A stretch of 64,000 nucleotides of DNA from Atherix ibis (lineage: Eukaryota > Arthropoda > Insecta > Diptera > Athericidae), in NCBI GenBank assembly GCA_958298945.1, contig OY282610.1, forward strand, positions 48,801,667-48,865,666. The letters run 5' to 3'. Below are positions 49,001-59,335 of the stretch, in pieces (positions within the stretch are counted from its first letter, which is position 1; every line of letters starts with the position of its first letter). The notes beneath the pieces are model-generated. The model saw only the letters and a list, made by a program, of their open reading frames with translations, had not been told where the DNA came from and did not search any database. A program made the translations under genes and the position numbers.

Positions 49001-50575
49001 AATATTGAATGTTTAAACAAAAAACTTCTAAAAAACTTTTTTTGATTTTTCTTCCAAACTATTGTAAAAAGTAAAACATCTGAAAATCTCTTGTAATGAA
49101 ATTTTTTTTTTTTTATCTTTTAAAGAATTACTTTGAGGTCCTTATAAAAATAATACATAAAAATGTATGTTACTTTTCATCGAATAATTTATTAAAATTT
49201 TAAAAAGGAAAACAAAATTGATTAAATCAAATTACTTTGTTTATGGAAACAAATCTATTTTCTTTAAGGAAAATTTTTCATCCTTGCTCACAAGAAACAT
49301 TTTATATTTTCTCTCAACAAAATTTATTTTTAAAAAATTATGGAAAATTTTCTGTAATTTTCCATGCAAAAACAAGAAACTTTTGCAATGCACTCTAACA
49401 TTTCTCCCTCAATACGCAACTAATTTTAGAAAAGTTTACATTTAACACGATAGGAAAATTATCTCGTCTACAAATGATGGATGGAAAAAATGCAGCCAAT
49501 CCAAAGTGCAATGAAAAAGTTCATCAAAATAACTGGCACAAATACAAATAAACTTAAATCAAGTAAAAAAAAATTCTATAAAAAATAAAATAGAATAAAT
49601 AAAATGTTTAAAATATCTTTGATGATGAGACGATTATTATTGCAAGTATTTTCAGTTTATTAACAAGCAATTTGAAAATCATTTGTACAAACAAAAATAT
49701 GATCTCATCTTGTAAGCAAAATAATGAAAAAAACACATTTCAGTTAAATAGAAATTTGCATCTACTATTTCTAATTGTCACTAAATTTACCATTAATAAC
49801 AGGAGTATGTATGAGTTACGTAGACGAAAATCTAGGAATAATTACACAATTATAAATAATATTTTTCTTAGCAATTCTTGAAAACTTAATCTACTAAGAA
49901 AACTATAAAAAAGTGCATAGAGGATTTTTCTTTCTTCTAATATTTTCTATAAACAAATTTTTACCCACACATATCGTCACATGTATGTGTTTGCAAGGTT
50001 ATCATTATCACAATATCAGCAGTTGTGGCATTGAACAAAACACATTTTATTAAAGGTAAGATTATTTCCTCCAGCTCTGAATTTTTTTTTTTTATAAAAA
50101 TAAAATTATTTGAAAATAAGACACTGCATACAATAACAATTAACAACAAATAAATAAATATTCGATTTAAAAAAAAATGCTTTTAAGTTCTCTTAAATAT
50201 CGGCTTCAAAGGAAACTTTAATATAAAATAAAGCTTTTAGTCAAAATGCCAATAAAATAGTCATTAAAGCTAAAAAAAATGACTGCTACATTTTTTACTA
50301 TTTTCAAAAAAAAACTATGAAAAAGTTTTATTTAAAAGATCTTTTACAAAAATAATAAATATCCTAAAATTTAAATAATCATTTCTAATATCGATTCGGT
50401 AATTTCTTAAATTGTCAAATTTTATTCATAATAAAAATATTCCCATTAAGTCTATTTATGGAAACTTGTTTACAATATTTTTTACGCTTCGATTTTAAAG
50501 ACCCTAAAATATGTACAAAACAAAGCTGGTATGAATAGTACCTAAAAACACAATTGGCAATAAAATATCGAAAAT

Positions 50576-50680
50576 GATTTTAGATTTTTATTATCTGGAA
50601 ATTTTTATTTTCTTACCAATAAAAAAATTTTTGATTTTAGATTTTTATTATCTGGAAATTTTTATTTTTTTACCAATTTT
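50576..50680. repeat. 57-bp tandem duplication next to the minisatellite
   Basis: GATTTTAGATTTTTATTATC begins at 50576 and again at 50633, each copy running through CTGGAAATTTTTATTTT and TTACCAA. The second copy leads straight into the 10-bp minisatellite. Confidence 0.88.
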
Positions 50681-53600
50681 CCCAAAATTTTCCCAATTTT
50701 CCCCAATTTCTACCAATTTCTACCAATTTCTACCAATTTCTACCAATTTCTACCAATTTCTACCAATTTCTACTAATTTCTACCAATTTCTACCAATTTC
50801 TACCAATTTCTACCAATTTCTACCAATTTCTACCAATTTCTACCAATTTCTACCAATTTCTACCAATTTCTACCAATTTCTACCAATTTCTACCAATTTC
50901 TACCAATTTCTACCAATTTCAAGCAATTTCTAACAATTTCTACCAATTTCTACGAACTTCTACCAAATTCTACCAATTTCTACCAATTTCTACCAATTTC
51001 TACCAATTTCTACCAATTTCAAGCAATTTCTAACAATTTCTACCAATTTCTACGAACTTCTACCAAATTCTACCAATTTCTACCAATTTCTACCAATTTC
51101 TACCAATTTCTACCAATTTCTACCAATTTCTTCCAATTTCTACCAATTTCTACGAACTTCTACCAAATTCTACTAATTTCTACTAATTTCTACCAATTTC
51201 TACCAAATTGCACCAATTTCTACCAGTTTCTACCAACTTCTACCAATTTCTACCAGTTTCTACCAACTTCTACCAATTTCTACCAATTTCTACCAATTTC
51301 TACCAATTTCTACGAACTTCTACAAATTTCTACCATTTTCTACCAATTTCTACCAATTTCTACCAATTTCTACCAATTTCTACCAATTTCTACCAATTTC
51401 TACCAATTTCTACCAATTTCTACCAATTTCTACCAATTTCTACTAATTTCCACCAATTTCTACCAGTTTCTACCAACTTCTACCAATTTCTACCAATTTC
51501 TACCAATTTCTACCAATTTCTACCAATTTCTACCAATTTCTACCAATTTCTACTAATTTCTACCAATTTCTACGAACTTCTACCAATTTCTACTAATTTC
51601 CACCAATTTCTACCAGTTTCTACCAATTTCTACCAATTTCTACCAATTTCTACCAATTTCTACCAGTTTCTACCAATTTCTACCAATTTCTACCAATTTC
51701 TACCAATTTCTACCAATTTCTACCAATTTCTACCAATTTCTACCAATTTCTACCAATTTCTACCAATTTCTACCAATTTCTACCAATTTCTACCAATTTC
51801 TACCAATTTCTACCAATTTCTTCCAATTTCTACCAATTTCTACCAATTTCTACCAATTTCTACAAGTTTCTACTAATTTCTACCAATTTCTACCAATTTC
51901 TACCAATTTCTACCAATTTCTACCAATTTCTACCAATTTCTACCAATTTCTACCAATTTCTACCAATTTCTACAAATTTCTACCAATTTCTACCAATTTC
52001 TACCAATTTCTACCAATTTCTACCAATTTCTACCAATTTCTACCAATTTCTACCAATTTCTACCAATTTCTACCAATTTCTTCCAATTTCTACCAATTTC
52101 TACCAATTTCTACCAATTTCTACAAGTTTCTACTAATTTCTACCATTTTCTACCAATTTCTACCAATTTCTACCAATTTCTACCAATTTCTACCAATTTC
52201 TACCAATTTCTACCAATTTCTACCAATTTCTACCAATTTTTACTAATTTCCACCAATTTCTACCAGTTTCTACCAACTTCTACCAATTTCTACCAAATTC
52301 TACCAATTTCTACCAATTTCTACCAATTTCTACCAATTTCTACCAATTTCTACTAATTTCTACCAATTTCTACGAACTTCTACCAATTTCTACTAATTTC
52401 CACCAATTTCTACCAGTTTCTACCAATTTCTACCAATTTCTACCAATTTCTACCAATTTCTACCAGTTTCTACCAATTTCTACCAATTTCTACCAATTTC
52501 TACCAATTTCTACCAATTTCTACCAATTTCTACCAATTTCTACCAATTTCTACCAATTTCTACCAATTTCTACCAATTTCTACCAATTTCTACCAATTTC
52601 TACCAATTTCTACCAATTTCTACCAATTTCTACTAATTTCTACCAATTTCTACCAATTTCTACCAATTTCTACCAATTTCTACCAATTTCTACCAATTTC
52701 TACCAATTTCTACCAATTTCTACCAATTTCTACCAATTTCTACCAATTTCTACCAATTTCTACCAATTTCTACCAATTTCTACGAACTTCTACCAAATTC
52801 TACCAATTTCTACCAATTTCTACCAATTTCTACCAATTTCAAGCAATTTCTAACAATTTCTACCAATTTCTACGAACTTCTACCAAATTCTACCAATTTC
52901 TACCAATTTCTACCAATTTCTACCAATTTCTACCAAATTCTACTAATTTCTACTAATTTCTACCAATTTCTACCAAATTGCACCAATTTCTACCAGTTTC
53001 TACCAACTTCTACCAATTTCTACCAGTTTCTACCAACTTCTACCAATTTCTACCAATTTCTACCAATTTCTACCAATTTCTACGAACTTCTACAAATTTC
53101 TACCATTTTCTACCAATTTCTACCAATTTCTACCAATTTCTACCAATTTCTACCAATTTCTACCAATTTCTACCAATTTCTTTCAATTTCTACCAATTTC
53201 TACTAATTTCCACCAATTTCTACCAGTTTCTACCAACTTCTACCAATTTCTACCAATTTCTACCAATTTCTACCAATTTCTACCAATTTCTACCAATTTC
53301 TACCAATTTCTACCAATTTCTACCAATTTCTACCAACTTCTACCAATTTCTACCAATTTCTACCAATTTCTACTAATTTCCACCAATTTCTGCCAATTTC
53401 TACCAATTTCTACCAATTTCTACCAATTTCTACCAATTTCTACCAATTTCTACCAATTTCTACCAATTTCTACCAATTTCTACCAATTTCTACCAATTTC
53501 TACTAATTTCTACCAATTTCTACCAATTTCTACCAATTTCTACCAATTTCTACCAATTTCTACCAATTTCTACCAATTTCTACCAATTTCTACCAATTTC

Positions 53601-54990
53601 TACCAATTTCTACCAATTTCTACCAATTTCTACCAATTTCTACCAATTTCTACCAATTTCTACCAATTTCTACCAATTTCTACCAATTTCTACCAATTTC
53701 TACCAATTTCTACCAATTTCTACCAATTTCTACCAATTTCTACCAATTTCTACCAATTTCTACCAATTTCTACCAATTTCTACGAACTTCTACCAACTTC
53801 TACCAATTTCTACCAATTTCTACGAACTTCTACCAATTTCTACCAATTTCTACCAATTTCTACCAATTTCTACCAATTTCTACCAATTTCTACCAATTTC
53901 TACCAATTTCTACCGATTTCTACTAATTTCTACGAACTTCTACCAATTTCTACCAATTTCTACCAATTTCTACCAATTTCTACCAATTTCTACCAATTTC
54001 TACCAATTTCTACCAATTTCTACCAACTTCTACCAATTTCTACCAATTTCTACCAATTTCTACCAACTTCTACCAATTTCTACCAATTTCTACCAATTTC
54101 TACCAATTTCTACGAACTTCTACCAACTTCTACTAATTTCTAACAATTTCTACCAATTTCTACCAATTTCTACCAATTTCTACGAACTTCTACCAATTTC
54201 TACTAATTTCTACCAATTTCTACCAATTTCTACCAATTTCTACCAATTTCTACGAACTTCTACCAATTTCTACCAATTTCTACCAATTTCTACCAATTTC
54301 TACCAATTTCTACTAATTTCTACCAATTTCTACCAATTTCTACGAACTTCTACCAATTTCTACCAATTTCTACCAATTTCTACCAATTTTTCCCAATTTC
54401 TACCAATTTCTACCAATTTCTACCAATTTCTACCAATTTCTACCAATTTCTACCAATTTCAACCAATTTCTACTAATTTCTACCAATTTCTACCTATTTC
54501 TACCAATTTCTAGCAATTTCATCCAATTTCTACCAACTTCTACCAATTTTTACCGATTTCTACCAATTTCTACCAATTTCTACCAATTTCTACCAACTTC
54601 TACCAATTTCTACCAATTTCTACCAATTTCCAACAATTTCCAACAATTTCTACCAATTTCTACCAATTTCTACCAATTTCTACCAATTTCTACCAATTTC
54701 TACGAACTTCTACCAATTTCTACCAATTTCTACCAATTTCTACCAATTTCTACCAATTTCTACCAATTTCTACCAACTTCTACCAATTTCTACCAACTTC
54801 TACCAATTTCTACCAATTTCTACCAATTTCTACTAATTTCTACCAATTTCTACCAATTTCTACCAACTTCTACCAATTTCTACCAATTTCTACCAATTTC
54901 TACCAATTTCTACCAATTTCTACCAATTTTTCCCAATTTCTACCAATTTCTACCAATTTCTACCGATTTTTACCATTTTTCACTAAATTT
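50681..54990 (+). repeat. 10-bp minisatellite, consensus TACCAATTTC, about 430 units
   Basis: The unit TACCAATTTC repeats head to tail. From 50701 to 54960 the register never shifts: every unit starts at a position ending in 1, giving 426 consecutive 10-base units with only substitutions. Variants include TACTAATTTC, TACGAACTTC, TACCAGTTTC, TACCAACTTC, CACCAATTTC, AAGCAATTTC and TACCAAATTC. Edges degrade into CCCAATTTTC-like (left) and CACTAAATTT (right) sequence. Because 10 is not a multiple of 3, all three plus frames read the same 10-residue cycle FYQFLPISTN. The long open frames at 50574-50933, 51208-51876 and 52978-53376 are therefore artefacts. The AATTT tract recurs every 10 bases, close to one DNA turn. 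Confidence 0.99.
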
Positions 54991-55792
54991 TACTCGAAAA
55001 TATTCTTACTACAACCCTTGGTAAAATTAAAAGAAGAGATTAAGGATCAGAAAAGCGCTTCTATTTTATGGATGCTTGACTACGCATGAGCGGAGAACTC
55101 GATGTACGGAAACGATAACGAAAATCTTTTTGAGGCAATTGTGCAAATGAGTGAGAGAGAAGAACAGTTCACTCTGCATGTCAGAATGTACATGTTCCTT
55201 TTCTCGCCTGCTCATCAACAACAGCTGAGTTCTCGCCCAAGCGCGGATCCCTAAAACACTCAGAAAAGGATAACATGTAGGATCCGTAAAAATATTTTTA
55301 TCTTCTTCTCTCCTATTTGAGTTCTGCTTTTTTACCAGTAGTCATAGAAAAGGCAGCATTCCTTTTCATACAATTTCAGTATCAGATATCGGCTTAGGCT
55401 CAACGGCCACAACCCCTAACGTAATTGCGCACGAAGCACACCCTTTTCCAATAAGAAGGGATATTTTTTTTTTAAACTGAAACTAAAGAGGGAAATTCCA
55501 TCATATTCAAATTGGAACCCAATCTCTTGTGAAGAATTGATTCCTTCTTCTCATCCTTAAATTAGGATATATATTCTTATAAGCCAAAATTAATATCATT
55601 AAGATATTTTTACTTTTATCAATAAAATAATTTGATGAAAAGTTTTAGAATCTGCAGGAGCATCTTTTAATCCTAATTTTTTATATTGCTTTGTAATAAC
55701 CACGTGTTCTTAACTTTTTTTGTCTTACCTTAAACGTGAACAAATTGTTTGGAAATTAAAATTTTTCTAACTAAAATTCTTCAAATTCGACG

Positions 55793-55872
55793 ATTTTCCG
55801 TGTGATAATTTTTTTTTTAAAAAGTTCTTATCGAAATATATTTAAAAAAAAAAAAATTATCACACGGAAAAT
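55793..55872. repeat. Long inverted repeat (hairpin) with TTTTCCGTGTGATAA arms
   Basis: The left arm ATTTTCCGTGTGATAA followed by a T run pairs with the right arm made of an A run followed by TTATCACACGGAAAAT. The T run is 10 and the A run 13 bases; the spacer is about 20 bases. A direct repeat TTTTTAAAAAGTTCT also occurs in the spacer and just after the right arm. An extended hairpin in DNA or RNA would form. Confidence 0.9.
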
Positions 55873-56907
55873 ATTTTTTTAAAAAGTTCTATAAAAATTT
55901 CAAATTCAAAATTGATATATGCAAACGGAAAAGGTGGGTAAGCATAATGAGCACAAATGCATAGTTAATAGGATAAATAATGCTTTTGCAAGAAAAATAT
56001 TTTTAAAAAACTAACTAAGAAAAAAATTTAAATAGAAAAAATTTACATTTTTCACAGAAGGATTTTGTGAGAGGGATCAGGGAGGGGCTGGAAAGTAATC
56101 GAAAACTTGTAATGAAATGCAGAAAATTTATATGCAAAAAAAATTAAGGGAAAGAAATTTTGAAAATAGAAAACCATATTTTTCGATTTCTTGCTTTCGA
56201 ACGAGGGGGTACGATTTAATCAAAAATGGCAGTAAAAGAAAATTCTTCGATAATTTCAGCCCAGTCCAAAAATAGGAAAATTAATTTCAAAAGATAAAAA
56301 AAATCTAATGCAACAAATTTATGTTTCTAAGCAGTTTCAGAAAGAGGCAGAAATTGGTATAAGTGCACAAAAAAAATTATTAAAAACAAATAATAAAAGG
56401 AAAAAAAAGGAAAGACGACCATTTTATAAAAGTAAATTGTAAAAAGAAATTTTACTAGAAAAAGTTAAGAAAAAAAAATCCAATGCAACTGAAACGATGC
56501 ACGCTTATAAAATGGCCAAAACAAATGAAAAGAAAAACTGCCCAAGAAAATTTTCTTAAAGGAAAATTTATTAATCGTACATGAATCTCTGTACGTGCAC
56601 GTACATATTCAATGCAGAAATTTGCATGCACAGTTAAGATTATGTCTGGATGGAAATATGCGCCAGCGTATGTGTAGGTGCGCGCGTGTTTACAAATACA
56701 TGCGAATGAATTATTATTAAAAATAATATTTGAGAGAATTAAAAATATTTCCATTGGACAAAGTGCAAAAATAGTTAATTCCGAAGAGCAAAGATAGACT
56801 GTCAAGATCAATTAGAGCGAAAGGGTCGGATATACTATACTTCATTTCTGATGATAGTTTTTGTGAAAAAAACGTGCAGTAGAAAGAAGGTGGAGTTGAG
56901 ACCGATG

Positions 56908-56969
56908 CAAAAAACTCGCCATTTTTTTTTTCATCAAATGAGAAAGATGAAAAAAATGGCGAGTTTTTG
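56908..56969. repeat. Long inverted repeat (hairpin) with AAAAACTCGCCAT arms
   Basis: The left arm CAAAAAACTCGCCAT, a T run and CATC (56908-56935) pairs with GATG, an A run and ATGGCGAGTTTTTG (56946-56969). The loop is 10 bases. Run lengths differ by about three bases; the GC-containing core is perfect. Confidence 0.9.
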
Positions 56970-58972
56970 TTTGGCAAAAAAAAATTCAAAGGAATAACTA
57001 CAATGCAATCACAGAAATGGTGACGGAGATACCGAAACGGAAGAACGACAAGAATTGGACGTATGAAAAGAGAGTAATTTGTAGATTTTTCATAATTTCA
57101 CCAAGGGGAGGAGAGATAAACTTTTCTTTTTTTGGTTTCTGGTTCCTTAATTATTTTTTTTAATTTTAAATTGTTGGTACCGTTTTTTTAATTATTTTTT
57201 GGGGGTTCTATGTTTTAATAGGAACTACAATATTTTTGAACCTTCTCCATAATTTTACTGACTCTTTTGGGTAGTGCAGTTTTTTGTATACCATTTCTCC
57301 ATGAATTTTTATTTTTCATTTTGATTATAGACAATATATTTTTTTTTTACTTTGTTTTTATTCTGCTCTTCCGAATGTACAACATCTTATCGGCTATGAT
57401 ATTGTATAAAATTTAAAAATAAAAAATGAAATTGCGTTTTTCATGTCGGAAAGTAGTGCGAGCATACTAAAAATTATAAATATAGTATTTGCATTCTTAG
57501 AAAACTAATAGGCTTACGTACTGACGGCATCCATACATACGAGTACTTAAATGTGAGCCCATCCGTGCATCCATTAGATTAGACAAATATTAGCCATATT
57601 CACATACGACAGATGCTTATGAATGTATGCCCTCACACGTGAAAATTTCTTAGCTTTTATATAGAAATTAAGATCTGAGCGCTCAATTGCACTTGATTTA
57701 TCCGATCGAATGCATTTTATATGCAAAATATTTTTCTATGCAATTCGGAGAAAACGAAAAAAAAATTGCAGTTATTTTTAATTTTTTTTTAATTTTATGG
57801 TCATTCCTATTATTATTTGTGCAAGAATTGTAGGTGTGCCTATCTTTAAATTTATCCGTATGCATGTGTGCATTTGTAGATCATCGGTTTTTATTATATC
57901 TAATTTTATGCAGCCAGACAATTTATTTGTAAATATTTACGAAGCGTTCATTTTTAATGCATTTTTCTTTTTTTGGTGCACCATCTCTTGTATAGATGGA
58001 TAGATGGATGGAGGTGTTTGTGTATGTGTGTGTTCTTTTGGTGGGGATTTGTTATTTTTTTATGTACAATTTTTTCTTATACCAATCATTTTAAACGACT
58101 ACTTAAACCAACCGAATCATGTGAGCATATATTTTGCAATTGCAATATTCTCATTATTTACTTGTTAATCCATTCTTCACCCCTTCAACCCCTTTCAAAC
58201 GTCTATCCACCTACATAATAGAAAAAATAAACTATTTAATAGAATAGCTCCGCGATTCACTAGCTCCCCAACTAAGCACACAGATACTCATTTAACAGAA
58301 GTTGGATTATTCAACAGTTTTCTTTTTAAAAGTTTTTTTTTTTCTATTAGACAATTTGCAATAATTTATTTGAATTAATATTATTATATTTATAAAAATA
58401 AAATTTTTTTTCTGGTTTATTTGCTTAAGAAAAATTAAAAAAATTTCTAAAAATAGTGCGAAGAAAATTTTGTTGCCAAGAGTTGCTGAGTTTTTTGGTT
58501 TATTCTTCTACGAAAATTCCGCAATTTTTCAGAATAATTTTGGGAGAGCTTTCAATAATAAAAAAATTGTACCTGTTTAAGGATTATTTTTGTTACTTCA
58601 ATAGTATTAAAATTTTAATCTACCTCTTCAAATTAAATCCATTTAAAAGCAAGCATTCCCCTTTTGACGATGGTAAAACTTTTAATATGGTTTTTTTTTT
58701 AAGATTTGAAAGGTATTTTTGTACCAGATTGTTTTTAAATATTTTGGACCAGATTTTTAATTATTTTAATTGTTCATAGCATATTTTTATAAAATTTTCA
58801 ATAAAAAAAAAGATTCGTTTCTAAATCATAAGGAAATTTTCCTAAAGATTTTTATAAAAATTTTCTTTTTCAATAGAAATAACATATTTTCAAATGAACG
58901 CAGTGGTCATATTTCAAATGTCAAAATCTTCTGTCACTGTCAGTTGTATTGAGTAAAATTTGCAAATTATTC

Positions 58973-59335
58973 ATGAAAAGATACACGCCTCAACAACGCT
59001 TGGATATTATTTAATTTTTTTTATCAAAATAATAGTTGTTCGAGAAAATCATCTTGTCAGATTCTCAGCTCTCTGAATTGGTCAATAAACAAAATTGTCG
59101 GTACTGGGCTGACGCCAATCTAATAAATTATTCACGAGGAACCCTAACATTCTGAAAAAATTACCATTTGGTGTATTTTATGGCACCGTGGCATTTTCGG
59201 ACACAATTTTTCCAAACAGCTGAGTCGATACTCGTGATTTCAATAAATGCCGATGTGTCATAGCCTCCAAGAAGTTGTGATTTAACACCTTTGGACTTGT
59301 TCTTGTAGGATTATTTGAAGTCATTGGTCTATAAT
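58973..59335 (+). pseudogene. Decayed Tc1/mariner-superfamily transposase (DUF4817-type), copy 3
   Basis: The ATG at 58973 gives MKRYTPQQRLDII and then a stop; this resembles the family's usual N-terminus (YTxQQRxxIV). Much of the N-terminal region is deleted. From 59042 the sequence resumes with KIILSDSQLSELVNKQNCRY, equivalent to KIIFSDEAHF...VNKQNCRIW around the first catalytic Asp. Later, DVS, a stop, PPRSCDLTPLDLFL, a stop and DYLKSLVYN (about 59254-59335) match the hallmark WPPRSCDLTPLDFFLWGYxK. Both stops stand where W is usual. The gene is dead. It is the best preserved of three relics of this family in the window (others near 1.0 and 12.0 kb). The element's ends were not defined. Confidence 0.85.

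Larger units (their letters stand above)
44546..50575. other. Unassigned stretch between satellites
   Basis: From about 44860 to 46440 composition is balanced and sequence looks unique, including a G-rich cluster (45265-45285) and a GT-rich microsatellite (about 45957-46020). From 46450 to 50570 it is very AT-rich, with many A and T runs and no recognised gene, transposon end or RNA. Open frames of 60 to 110 codons here are chance. Confidence 0.45.
54991..58972. other. Unassigned stretch with two strong hairpins
   Basis: A balanced-composition island lies at about 55020-55450. Then AT-rich sequence follows with hairpins at 55793-55872 and 56908-56969 (annotated separately). A further more complex island lies at 57480-58300. 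Overlapping minus-strand open frames at 56455-56989 (118 and 90 codons) cover the second hairpin and are not recognised. No gene is supported. Confidence 0.45.

Noticed and set aside
51208..51876. 222-codon open frame of FYQFLPISTN repeats (also 50574-50933 and 52978-53376)
   Set aside because: It is produced by the 10-bp minisatellite, which is open in every forward frame. There is no unique coding sequence.
50681..54990. CRISPR-like regular repeat
   Set aside because: Units are 10 bases with no spacers, in a eukaryotic setting. It is a minisatellite.
56455..56989. Overlapping minus-strand open frames of 118 and 90 codons
   Set aside because: They run through the 56908-56969 hairpin and homopolymers. 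No recognised domain.
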